A stretch of 64,000 nucleotides of DNA from Bos javanicus (lineage: Eukaryota > Chordata > Mammalia > Artiodactyla > Bovidae). Positions 32,361-41,790 of this stretch are shown one piece after another. The notes beneath the pieces are model-generated. The model made no database searches and was not told where the DNA came from. It worked only from the letters and a program-made list of their open reading frames with translations. Made by a program: the position numbers and the translations under genes. Position 1 is the first letter of the stretch; every line of letters starts with the position of its first letter. The stretch is from the NCBI RefSeq assembly GCF_032452875.1, contig NC_083880.1, positions 58,354,829-58,418,828 of the forward strand. Direction: 5' to 3'.

Positions 32361-33950
32361 TCAGTTCAGTTCAGTTGCTCAGTTGTGTCCGACTCTTTGC
32401 GACCCCATGAATCGCAGCACTCCAGGCTTCCCTGTCCATCACCAACTCCCGGAGTTCACTCAGACTCACGTCCATCGAGTCAGTGATGCCATCCAGCCAT
32501 CTCATCCTCTGTCGTCCCCTTCTCCTCCTGCCCCCAATCCCTCCTAGCATCAGAGTCTTTTCCAATGAGTCAACTCTTCACATGAGGTGGCCAAAGTACT
32601 GGAGTTTCAGCTTCAGCATCATTCCCTCCAAAGAAATACCAGGGCTGATCTTCAGAATGGACTGGTTGGATCTCCTTGCAGTCCAAGGGACTTGCAAGAG
32701 TCTTCTCCAACAACACAGTTCAAAAGCATCAATTCTTCAGTGCTCAGCCTTCTTCATAGTCCAACTCTCACATCCATACATGACCACAGGAAAAACCATA
32801 GCCTTGACTAGACAGACCTTTGTTAGCAAAGTAACATCTCTGCTTTTGAATATATTATCTAGGTTGGTCATAACTTTCCTTGCAAGGAGTAAGCGTCTTT
32901 TAATTTCATGGCTGCAGTCACCATCTGCAGTGATTTTGGAGCCCCCAAAAATAAAGTCTGACACTGTTTCCACTGTTTCCCCATCTATTTCCCAATAAGT
33001 GATGGGACCAGATGCCATGATCTTCGTTTTCTGAATGTTGAGCTTTAAGCCAACTTTTTACTCTCCTCTTTCACCTTCATCAAGAGGCTTTTGAGTTTCT
33101 CTTCACTTTCTGCCAGAAGGGTGGTGTCATCTGCATATCTGAGGTTGTTGATATTTCTACCGGCAATCTTGATTCCAGCTTGTGCTTCTTCCAGTCCATC
33201 GTTTCTCAAGATGTACTCTGCATATAAGTTAAATAAGCAGGGTGACAATATACAGCCTTGACGTACTCCTTTTCCTATTTGGAACCAGTCTGTTGTTCCA
33301 TGTCCAGTTCTAACTGTTGCTTCCTCACCTGCATACAGATTTCTCAAGAGGCAGGTCAGGTGGTCTGGGATTCCCATCTCTTTCAGAATTTCCCACAGTT
33401 GATTGTGATCCACACAGTCAAAGGCTTTGGCATAGTCAATAAAGCAGAAATAGATGTTTTTCTGGAACTCTCTTGCTTTTTCCATGATCCAGTGGATGTT
33501 GGCAATTTGATCTCTGGTTTCTCTGCCTTTTCTAAAACCAGCTTGAATATCAGGAAGTTCACAGTTCATGTATTACTGAAGCCTGACTTGGAGAATTTTG
33601 AGTATTACTTTACTAGCATGTGAGATGAGTGCAATTGTGTGGTAGTTTGAGCATTCTTTGGCATTGCCTTTCTTTGGGATTGGAATGAAAACTGACCTTT
33701 TCCAGTCCTGTGGCCACTGCTGAGTTTTCCAAATTTGCTGGCATATTGAGTGCAGCACTTTCACAGCATCATCTTTCAGGATTTGAAAGAGCTCAACTGG
33801 AATTCCATCACTTCCACTAGCTTTGTTCATAGTGATGCTTTCTAAGGCCCACTTGACTTCACATTCCAGGATGTCTGGCTCTAGGTGAGTGATCACACCA
33901 TTGTGATTATCTTGGTCATGAAGATCTTTTTTGTATAGTTCCCCTGGAGT
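32361..33950 (-). mobile_element. BovB LINE, 5'-truncated, inserted in SINE
   Basis: Reverse-orientation BovB of about 1.58 kb. Its 3' terminus (complement of ACTGAACTGA) abuts 32361 and its truncated 5' end lies at 33939, within the linker before the RT domain. An exact 11-bp duplication TCCCCTGGAGT flanks it (32350-32360 and 33940-33950), within the SINE. The protein is broken by an in-frame TAA at 33573-33575, a frameshift near 33050 and a TGA at 32737-32739. Confidence 0.97.
33045..33936 (-). pseudogene. BovB reverse transcriptase fragment (decayed)
   Basis: The frame runs downward from the truncated BovB 5' end (about 33936) to 33045, broken only by a TAA at 33573-33575 where the sister copy has CAA (Gln). 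It contains RT motif A (DYAKAFD codons at 33418-33438), an intact GVRQGC motif B, and YADD at 33126-33137. It therefore keeps the motif B glycine that the 6-kb copy has lost. The frame is lost near 33050. Bases 33951-33995 before it belong to the host SINE, so an apparent ATG start there is spurious. Confidence 0.92.
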
Positions 33951-34592
33951 AGGAAGTGGCAACTCCCTCCAGTATTCTTGCCTGGAAAATTCCATGGAGA
34001 GAGAAGCCTGGTGGACTACAGTTCATGGGGTTGCAAAGAGTCAGACATGACTGAGAGACTGAGCAGGAGGCTGCAAGAGGAACATGTAAGAAAAGATCTT
34101 TATGCCTTGGGATAGGCAAAGAACTCTGAAGCAGAACATGAAAAGCATTGACCAAAAAGGAAAAAATTGCAAAACTGGACTACATTATAAGAAGTAGCCA
34201 TCAAAGAAACCATTAAGAGAATAATAGGCAGGCACAGAGTGGGACAAAATATTCACATTATAGATATTCAACAAAATATTTGTATGTAGAGAATAAGTAA
34301 AAGAGCTCCTACAAATGAGTAAGAAAAAAATAGCCAATCTGCCAGAAAGAGGGAAAGACTTGCAGGGCCAGAGACAACATTCCAGCAGACAATCAACACA
34401 TCGAAGGGGATTCACCTGTTCAGTCACCAGGAAATGCAAATTAAAGCCAGAATAAGATGCTGCACACACCCGCTGGAATTACTCAGACTTAAACTGAGGA
34501 AGCACCAAGTGTGGGTTAAAATGTGGAGTGACTGCATGTTGGTGCGAGCCTAAAGGGGTTTGACTCTGGGAAATAGTCTGGCAGCATTTAGT

Positions 34593-34810
34593 TAAGTAGA
34601 ACTCGTAGCACAAGTCACTCACTTGTGTCAACTTTTTGCAACCCTATGGGCTGTAGCCCACTGGGCTCCTCTGCCCATGGAAGTCTCATAGCAAGAATAC
34701 TGGAGTGGGTTACCATTCCCTCCTCCAGGGGATCTTCCTGACCCAGGGATCGAACCTGGATCATCTGTGTTGCAGACGGATTCTTTACAATCGAGCCACC
34801 AAGGAAGCCC
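34593..34810 (-). mobile_element. Bov-tA SINE with exact target duplication
   Basis: Head GGGCTTCCTTGGTGGCTCGA at 34810 downwards. Flanked by AGCATTTAGT at 34583-34592 and 34811-34820, within L1. Confidence 0.95.
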
Positions 34811-35051
34811 AGCATTTAGTAAACCTACTACTATTTCTACCTTGGGACCTATCAGTTTCATTCCTGGGTGTAGACCCAACAGACATAGGTACAGATGACC
34901 ACAACGTGTGTCCTAGGAGTTCCTAGGAGCACTATTCCAATAGTTCTCAGCTGGAGACCACCCAAATGTCCACCCCTCAAAAAAGGGAACATTATGGAGC
35001 ACAGACAGACCTCTTTTTGTTGCCTTTCATTTTATTGAGCTTTGCAGATGC

Positions 35052-35057
<6 letters not shown>

Positions 35058-35091
<34 letters not shown>
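35058..35091 (+). repeat. (TG)n microsatellite
   Basis: About 17 uninterrupted TG units inside the Tigger element; likely length-polymorphic. Confidence 0.95.
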
Positions 35092-35094
<3 letters not shown>

Positions 35095-35331
35095 AAATTA
35101 CAGGTTGGTTGCAACCCTACATTAAGTAAATCTAGCAGAACCGTTTTTCCAATGGCATTTGCTCACATCACATCTCTGCCTCCCTTTTGGTAATCCTCAC
35201 AATATTTCAAACTTGATCATTATTTTTATATCTGTCATGGTGACATGTGATCAGTGATCATTGATGTTACTGTTGTTACTACAACTCACTAAGAGCTCCC
35301 ATGATGATCAGCATTTTTTTTTAGCAATGAA

Positions 35332-35694
35332 GTATGTTGGAGAAGACTCTTGAGAGTCCCTTAGACTGCAAGGAGATCCAACCAGTCCATTCTGAAGGAG
35401 ATCAGCCCTGGGATTTCTTTGGAAGGAATGATGCTAAAGCTGAAACTCCTGTACTTTGGCCACCTCATGCCAAGAGTTGATTTATTGGAAAAGACTCTGA
35501 TGCTGGGAGGGATTGGGGGCAGGAGGAGAAGGGGATGACAGAGGATGAGATGGCTGGATGGCATCACCAACTCGATGGACTTGAGTTTGAGTGAACTCCG
35601 GGAGATGGTGATGGACAGGGAGGCCTGGAGTGCTGCGATTCATGGGGTTGCAAAGAGTCAGACACGACTGAGCAACTGAACTGAACTGAACTGA
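35332..35694 (+). mobile_element. BovB LINE 3' fragment inside Tigger
   Basis: From TATGTTGGAGAAGACTCTTG to the ACTGAACTGAACTGA terminus. Tigger sequence resumes as TTTTAAAATTAAGGTACGTG. Confidence 0.95.
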
Positions 35695-36207
35695 TTTTAA
35701 AATTAAGGTACGTGCCTTGTTTTATTAGACACTTAGTAGACTACGGTGCAGTGTAAACAGATCTTTGATGTGCACAGGGAAACCAAAATATCAGTGTGAC
35801 TTGCTCTATTGCCGTCTTTGCTGTAGTGTGGTGGTCTGGGACTGAACCCAGAATATCTCAGAGGCCTGCCTGTATTTCATGCAACAGCTTGGGGTTGTGG
35901 ACAGAGCAGGAATAAACCACTGCTGACACCCTGCACTGTGGACAAACCTCATAGCCTTACGTTTGAGAGAAGCCAGGTGCAGTGGAGTGTGTGTACAAAG
36001 TGGTTCCATCTACACACAGTTCAAGAAGAGATAAAGCTAATCCGTGGGGACAGATAACAGCAGGGGCTGGGATGGGGCCCAGGGGTCTGCCTGGTTCTTT
36101 TCCTTCACGTGGAGGGTGATGACATGGTTCAGTTGCTTCGTGAAGACACACTAGATTGAATGCTTATGGTTTCTGCACTTTTCTGAATGTGAGTTATATT
36201 TCTGTTG

Positions 36208-36401
36208 TATGTGCTTAGTCGCTCAGTCGTATTCTACTCTTTGCGACCCCATGGACTATACAGTTCATGGAATTCTCCAGGCCAGGATACCGGAGTGGGT
36301 AGCCTTTCCCTTTTCCAGAGGATCTTTCCAACCCAGGGATTGAACCCAGGTCTCCTGCAATGCCAGTGAATTCTTTACCATCTGAGCCACAAGGGAAGCC
36401 C
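36208..36401 (-). mobile_element. Bov-tA SINE
   Basis: Minus-strand copy with head GGGCTTCCCTTGTGGCTCAG at 36400. Its end joins the L1 3' terminus at about 36207. Confidence 0.93.
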
Positions 36402-36517
36402 AAGAATACCAGAGTGGGTAGCCCATCCCTTTTCCAGCGGATCTTCCTGACCCAGGAATCGAACCAGGGTCTCCTGCATTGCAGGCAGATTCTTTACCAA
36501 CTGAGCTATCAGGTAAA
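36402..36517 (-). mobile_element. Partial Bov-tA SINE abutting the previous copy
   Basis: The head half only: on the minus strand it runs from a TACCTGATAGCTCAG-type head at about 36514 to the ACTCTGGTATTCTTG block, then directly joins the neighbouring SINE's head at 36401. Tandem same-strand arrangement suggests duplication or insertion next to an existing copy. Confidence 0.88.
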
Positions 36518-36649
36518 GTTTATCTAAAAAATACACAAAAAGAAATAAAGCAGGCTGGTACCCCCAGATACTCATTCTCCCAAGAAACATTTTATTTTCC
36601 TTGCAGTGCCTATGAGAGGGAATCACCAAGGTACTCTACGGCCTCATAT

Positions 36650-36770
36650 TGAGAGTGCCGCTGAAATGCTGTGTGACTTCAGGTGAGTTACTGAACGTAC
36701 CTGTGCCTCAGTTTCTCCATCTGTGAAATAGGAGTGACTGTAGTGGTGGATGGTACTTGCTGCACAGGAC
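36650..36770 (+). mobile_element. MIR fragment
   Basis: GCTGTGTGACTTCAGGTGAG, then CTGTGCCTCAGTTTCTCCAT and CTGTGAAATAGGAGTGAC is the plus-strand MIR core. Confidence 0.7.
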
Positions 36771-37008
36771 TTCTGCCATCATCACAGCTCTTCCTACTCT
36801 CTGAGATCATCTTTCAAATGGGATGTCCATCTCCCCACTGAAAAGCCAGCTTTGATGGAACAGAGGTTCTGCCAGGAACGCTGCTCAGCCACCGCAAGCA
36901 TTCAATAAACATTCTATTAAAGTTTATCTAAAAAGTACTAAGTACATAAATCTAGTGACTGAGCAGAGAGTGGGGGACCTCTGAGTCAGAGTTGCCTGAG
37001 AATAAGAT

Positions 37009-37135
37009 TTGAGAGAAGGAAATGGCAACCCACTCCAGTATTCTTGGCTGGAAAATCCCATGGACAGAGGAGCCTGGCAGGCTACAATCCATGGGGTCAC
37101 AAAGGGTCGGACATGACTGAGAGACTTCACTTTCC
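37009..37135 (+). mobile_element. BovA monomer fragment
   Basis: GAGAGAAGGAAATGGCAACC through GGACATGACTGAGAGACTTC, without a tRNA head; a CACTTTCCTTTTCC run follows. Confidence 0.88.
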
Positions 37136-39094
37136 TTTTCCTTTCCTGGTGCAAGAGAGGAGCTGGCAGGTCAGTGGGGCCGCCTCCATCCCTCCTACTT
37201 GTCCAGCACCTGGAAGTGGCTGCAACTCAGACTCACACCTTTCAGCCAACAGCAGTCTCGGGAAGAAAGAGAGACGAAGGAGGAAAGTGGAACAATCCAG
37301 CGTTTCTCTAGCCAGGCTGGAATGTGTTTCAAGTTATGCCAGGACCACCAAAGCCCAGGGGCAGTGTTCCCTGGAGCCGCTGGACCGGACGCTAAGTCTC
37401 CTGACACCTGCCTCGGCCCTGCCAAAGAAGCCTAGCTGGAGTTGCCCAGGACACGGTGGGGACAGGGCCACTGGGCTCCCGCCTCTTCCAGTGAGCTCTG
37501 TTTGACAGGACGTAATAAAAAGTCTTTTAATCTTTGTCACTGAGGGTAGGCAGAGAGGCCAAAAGTCTCCATGTTTTAAAGGGAAATTTTAATTAGTATG
37601 TAAATTCGACTGGCGGCATTAAAATGTCATTTGCTAAGTAAATGTTGCTACGCTCGGAGTTCAGGTATTTATTTGATCCTGTCCTGCCAAGGTGCCTTTG
37701 TGGGCTTCCTGAGTGTGTAATAACAGCATTTCAAAAACAAAATGAAATTCTCCCTCTGTTACAATGCACTCGGGTTATGGCTTTGCCGCCGGCGATGTGA
37801 CTGGAATATTTTAAGGTAGTGGCCGCCGGCTCTGGCAACCACGCACGTGTCCCCTCCTTCCTGTCTGTCTGAGACAGCCTCTGGGGGCTGCCAAGGAGAC
37901 CCTCGCATCCTTGAATCAGGACCCCCAGCATTCAGCTGGCAGTGTCTGGAGTGACTGCCGGCTAACTGCCAAGGGTTGGGGGAAACGTGATGAATGTCCA
38001 GTCTCTCAGATGAGGGGCGGGCAGCTGAGAGGTCAGGTCACATCTCAGCCTTCAGAAAACCCACGAGGAGCCACCCGCAGAGGGAAGGGTAGAAGGAAGC
38101 CACCAGGGGCCACGTTCTCCTTAATTCCAAGGTAAATGATGGCTTAATGCTGGGAACCCAAAGAACAGGAGATGACCGCAGAGTCTTTGGATTCCTGTGC
38201 CCAGACTGCACAGGAATTCCCACCTGGAGTGATCAAAGCATCCTCTGAATGCTAATTAAGCATCACTGAACCTTCCCCGTATCATGTGTGTGGATTCATG
38301 CATGTGCATGTGTGTGCATTCATGTTCGCAGCTCCAAGCTGCCTGCCTCCTACAGTAGGAGTCCATTCAGCTCCCATCCTGTCTAGATAGCAAGAGTGCC
38401 AGCACTGCCAGGCCAAAGCTGGCTCTGTGTGTGCACATGTGTTTGCGTGTGTGTACATGTGCCCGTGTGCAAGTGTGTCGGGGGTAATCCTAAGGACTAC
38501 TGCATTTACCATATGCACAAACAGCCCAGGGATGTGACCTCACGCCTCCCTCCTCCAGTTGCCCTTACACCCCTTCTTGGAGAAAGATGACTTGGGGGCA
38601 TTGTCAGGAGCCTGGGAAGGGCTGGGACAGAAGTCCCCACAAGTGCATCAGTTCTCATGCTGGCCCTGCCACTCATCAGCTATGAAGCCTCTGTTCCCTG
38701 AATCCTCACCCCCAGTGTTTCTTCCGGATCCCCATCTTCTCCAAGTCAGAAAGTGGAACACAGGGGTCCAGGAGGCTGAGCCCCAAAGCCAGGGCATCCT
38801 TTGGGGCTTGCCTCAGGGCACCATCTGTCACGAGGAGCAGAGAGGAGGTGAGAAAGTAGTGGGGCATGGGCCAGGCAGAAATGGGTGGTTTCTTCTCAGT
38901 TTACAGGTGTTAGGTCCACACTCAGGAACTGCCCCCTCCCACCTTCTGATAAGTCATACCTGTCCAGCTCACCAGAGCACTAAAAAGTTAGAGCTTCCAC
39001 ACAGCTCTTTTCATCCTCTTATCTCTGCCATCACTAACAACACTGGCTGAGGGCCTACTATCCCATCATCTCAACTGCTCACCCTCTGAACAGA
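37136..39094. other. Single-copy DNA; strong conserved-looking block at 37.50-37.83 kb
   Basis: No gene seen. 37500-37830 is AT-rich with several CpG-containing words retained (TAAATTCGACTGGCGGCATT, GTTGCTACGCTCGGAGTTC, GCCGCCGGCGATGTG), as seen in constrained enhancer-like DNA. (TG)-rich patches lie at 38283-38325 and 38425-38480. Confidence 0.45.
38283..38480. repeat. Two TG-rich patches
   Basis: ATGTGTGTGGATTCATGCAT at the left and TGTGTGTGCACATGTG / GTGTGTGTACATGTG at the right, separated by about 95 bases of unrelated DNA. Confidence 0.75.
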
Positions 39095-39225
39095 GCAGTG
39101 GTTTAAAGGGCAGGCTCTGGTGTCAGGAAAGCCGGGCTGGAATCTTGGTGCAGCCACTTCCTGGCTATGTGAGGTTAATTAACCTCTCTGAGCCTCAGTG
39201 GCCTTGTGGATTGGTTGGTGACGAT
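39095..39225 (+). mobile_element. MIR fragment
   Basis: GGCAGGCTCTGGTGTCAGGA, CAGCCACTTCCTGGCTATGT and CCTCTCTGAGCCTCAGTGG run in plus-strand MIR order from tRNA-like head to core. Confidence 0.75.
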
Positions 39226-39301
39226 TTCAGAGATGCTCTTGTGAGGTACAAGGCACAGCCTGGGGTGCATGTGGAGCCTGCAGGCAGGTTTGATTACTGC
39301 T

Positions 39302-39810
39302 AGGGCTTCCCAGCGGAGAGGGCAATGGCACCCCACTCCAGTACTCTTGCCTGGAAAATCCATGGACAGAGGAGCCTGGTAGGCTGCAGTCCATGGGGTC
39401 GCTAAGAGTTGGACACGACTGAACGACTTCACTTTCACTTTTTACTTTCATGCATTGGAGAAGGAAATGGCAACCCACTCCAGTGTTCTTGCCTGGAGTA
39501 TCCCAGGGATGGGGGAGCCTGGTGGGCTGCCGTCTATGGGGTCGCACAGAGTCAGACACGACTGAAGCGACTTAGCAGCAGCAGCAGCAGCAGCAGCAGG
39601 GCTTCCCAGGTGGCATTAGTGGTAAAGAACCACCTGCCAATGCAGGAGACATAAGAGATGCAGGTTCGATCCCTGGGTTGGGAAGGAGGGTATGGCAACA
39701 CACTCCAGTATTCTTGCCTGGATCCTATGGACAGAGGAGCCAGGCAGGCTATGGTTCATAGGGTTGCAAAGAGTTGGACGCTAGTAAAGCGACTTAGCAC
39801 AGCATGGCAC
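39302..39810 (+). mobile_element. Bov-tA SINE split by Bov-A2 near its 5' end
   Basis: AGGGCTTCCCAG (39302-39313) is the start of a Bov-tA head. The same 12 bases recur at 39598-39609, followed by the remainder of the SINE (GTGGCATTAGTGGTAAAGAA onwards) to about 39810. A small deletion removes part of GATCCCCTGG in the middle. Confidence 0.93.
39314..39597 (+). mobile_element. Bov-A2 SINE inserted in a Bov-tA SINE
   Basis: Full dimer in the same orientation as its host, ending in an uninterrupted (GCA)n of about eight units (39574-39597). Target duplication AGGGCTTCCCAG flanks it. Confidence 0.95.
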
Positions 39811-40214
39811 CCCCAGGGGAGCTTCCAGCCCATTCTGACCATCCCTGACACAAGACATGCCACTGAAGAGGAAGGGCTGGGCAGAGTGGGTACTGTGTGT
39901 CCTCTATGACTTTATAGACAGAGCCGCCTCCTGGGCTCAGAGTTTTTCCCAACCTCCCCCTGCCCACGTTCCAGAGTTAATACTCTTAGAAACCTGAAAA
40001 ACCATAAATATGCGAAGATGCTTAGGTGGGCTTGGAGGGGTCCGCAATTAGGGAGGAGTTGACATAAGGCTTTGTCTCCTGAAATGTGAAATGCAGCTTT
40101 TCTTCTCCTGGGTCCCCTTGAAGGGCTTTTCAGCAAAGCTGGTGGACTAGTGAGTGGGATTTTGGGAGGAATGCACCCAGGAAGCAGCCATCCACAGCAA
40201 CACTCTCTAGCAAT
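39811..40214. other. Single-copy DNA, no gene seen
   Basis: No repeat or gene recognised. Confidence 0.4.
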
Positions 40215-40405
40215 GAAAGTCTCCTGGCTGGTCCTCAGCCCCAGCTCACATGGGAGGGAGTCATCTGGGGAGCCTTGAAACTGCCAGTGCCTGGGGCCCA
40301 CCTGGTAGCCAGGCTGATTTAATAGGCAGGATGGAAGTCTGAGGATCAATGGGTCTTAAAACTTCCCCAGTGATTCCCTTGTGTGGCCAGGCCTGAGAAC
40401 CACTG
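40215..40405 (+). mobile_element. MER5A-type hAT-Charlie element
   Basis: TTGAAACTGCCAGTGCCTGG, GGCCCACCTGG, CTGATTTAATAGG, TCTTAAAACTTCCCCAGTGA and the terminal GCCTGAGAACCACTGG follow MER5A order. The left inverted terminal repeat is degraded (CTGGTCCTCAGCC). Confidence 0.7.
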
Positions 40406-40694
40406 GTTCCAGGCTGTGGTAGGCGGAAGGGCAAAGGAGGGATGAGTGAGAGGCAGAAGCTTCTGCAAGAGACAAGGAGTCAGAATTTCTTGGAAGAAAA
40501 TTTCCTCGACCCTAGTTACAAGATGTGCTTGGATAAAGTCAGATTTGGACACGCAGCCGGGGGAAAAAAACCAAGACACTTGCCCTCAAGGAGAGTATAG
40601 CCTAAAAGGGGAAACAAACAGGGTGGGTATCACATATAAAAGCAAGAAAGCTTCCAATAATGGCAAGGGCTGCAGAGATATACAGCTTTCTACT
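40406..40694. other. Single-copy DNA, no gene seen
   Basis: A perfect 14-bp palindrome GCAGAAGCTTCTGC is at 40453-40466. Nothing else recognised. Confidence 0.4.
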
Positions 40695-40810
40695 GGAAAA
40701 TGAGGATTCTAATAAAACCCCTCAAGGTCAATGTAAAGATTAAATAAAATCGTGAACATATACATGGCGTGGTAACGGGTGCACAGAAGGTGTTCCAAAC
40801 TTACCAACAG
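40695..40810 (+). mobile_element. MIR 3' fragment
   Basis: AATGAGGATTCTAATAAAAC, AAGATTAAATAAAATCGTGA, ACATATACATGGCGTGG match the plus-strand MIR 3' half. Confidence 0.5.
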
Positions 40811-40989
40811 AATTGGGGGAGAAGAGAATCAGCCCAGCACAGGGAGGAAGTAACGTCTCTGTATCCTGGATGTAACAGTCAATTATAGAAACACCACAAA
40901 GGGTAGAGATACAGGGCCTACTTATTCCAACAGAAGACCCTGGGATCAGTGCATTTCCTTAAATACCAATCCTCTCCTGTTCCCATAAT

Positions 40990-41201
40990 GGGCTTCCCAG
41001 GTAACTCAGCGGTAAAGGATCTGCCTGCTAATGCAGGAGATGAAAGGTGCAGTTTCGATCCCTGGATCGGGGAGATCCGCTGGAGGAGGAAATAGCAACC
41101 CACTCCAGTATTCTTGCTTGGAGAATCCCCATAGATGGATGAGCTTGGCAGGCTACAGTCCATGGGGTTGCAAAGAGTTGGGCACGACTGATCACACACG
41201 C
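40990..41201 (+). mobile_element. Bov-tA SINE
   Basis: GGGCTTCCCAGGTAACTCAG head, B-box-like GTTTCGATCCC, GGGGTTGCAAAGAGTTGG end and an ACACACGC tail. Confidence 0.94.
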
Positions 41202-41589
41202 AGGCCTGTCCTTATACAGTTTAGGAAACTTAGGTGGGTCTCATTAGCCAGGCCACCCAGGGGCAAGCCCTCTAATTCCATCCCATTGTAAATAAAAGGG
41301 GTAATTCCAGTCGGAGAGGAAAATCTGCATTAAACAGAAACTGATGGGTAGGGGCTGGGAGGAACAGAGGAGAGGACTCAGCCCAGAAGGGGCCTCAGAC
41401 CCTGGCTGTCTATAGGTTGTGGTGACCTGCCCAAGGGGGCTCTCCAATCCCAAAAGATGAAAGTCTGGGAAAGGGTCACATAGAGGTCTGTGGATATCGT
41501 CATTTCCTGCAGTGTCCCCAGCCCTTGGACCAGCGCCCGCCCTGAACGCTGGGCTTACAAGTGTCTGTTTCATGAGTGTTAATAGCTCT
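41202..41589. other. Single-copy DNA, no gene seen
   Basis: No repeat or gene recognised. Confidence 0.4.
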
Positions 41590-41790
41590 GGTTGTTGAGC
41601 ATTTATGATGTGTGGGATAGTCCATGTAATTCTGAGTATTAATTGTCTCATTGACTTTTTACAGCAACCGCAAGGGACAATTTTTTGTGCAGATTTTATT
41701 GACAAGGAAACTGGGACAGAGCAGTGAACTTAGCCAGGCCATAGCCTGGAAGCCCTGATTTGGGAATCAAGTCCAGGCCGATGGACTGAA
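41590..41790 (-). mobile_element. MIR fragment
   Basis: ATTAATTGTCTCATTGACTT, TTACAGCAACCGCAAGGGAC, TTTATTGACAAGGAAACTGG and AACTTAGCCAGGCCATAGCC give reverse MIR order. Confidence 0.7.

Larger units (their letters stand above)
32262..34073 (+). mobile_element. Bov-tA SINE split by BovB
   Basis: The left half (GGCTTCCCAGGTGGCGCTGG to GATCCCCTGGAGT) ends at 32360. The right half (AGGAAGTGGCAACTCCCTCC to GACTGAGAGACTGAG) runs from 33951 to about 34066. CAAGAGG at 32255-32261 and 34074-34080 fits the SINE's own target duplication in the L1, though it is only 7 bp. Confidence 0.93.
35002..35875 (+). mobile_element. Tigger1-type DNA transposon (non-autonomous), split by BovB
   Basis: The ends are imperfect inverted repeats: CAGACAGACCTC at 35002 and, reading inward from the right, CAGGCAGGCCTC at 35873. 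Between them, TTTATTGAGCTTTGCAGATG, GGTTGGTTGCAACCCTACAT, CAATATTTCAAACTTGATCA and GTGATCAGTGATCATTGATG are Tigger1 terminal-region words. On the right, CAGATCTTTGATGTGCACAG follows. There is no transposase; it is an internally deleted copy. It sits in the L1 and holds a (TG)n tract and a BovB tail. Confidence 0.8.
32224..36207 (+). mobile_element. Old L1 LINE 3' region, interrupted by five insertions
   Basis: L1 ORF2 C-terminal and 3' UTR sequence survives in four pieces: 32224-32261 (CTAAATGTAAAACAATAAG), 34081-34592 (ATCTTTATGCCTTGGGATAG; GAAATGCAAATTAAAGCCAG), 34821-35001 (TATGGAGCACAGACAGAC at the end) and 35876-36207 (GGTTTCTGCACTTTTCTGAA, GAGTTATATTTCTGTTG). About 1.06 kb of L1 remains. 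No reading frame is intact. Into it went a SINE carrying a BovB, a second SINE, and a Tigger carrying a BovB tail. Confidence 0.75.

Noticed and set aside
32483..33623. Long plus-strand open frames (171 and 121 residues) that look like genes
   Set aside because: They are the antisense of the BovB reverse transcriptase region and arise from its codon pattern. Near-identical antisense frames occur at 6330-6695 and 7000-7473.
40453..40466. Perfect palindrome GCAGAAGCTTCTGC as an isolated heat-shock element
   Set aside because: It contains a GAA-TTC pair but no third unit in register, and one 14-bp palindrome in this length of DNA is not exceptional.
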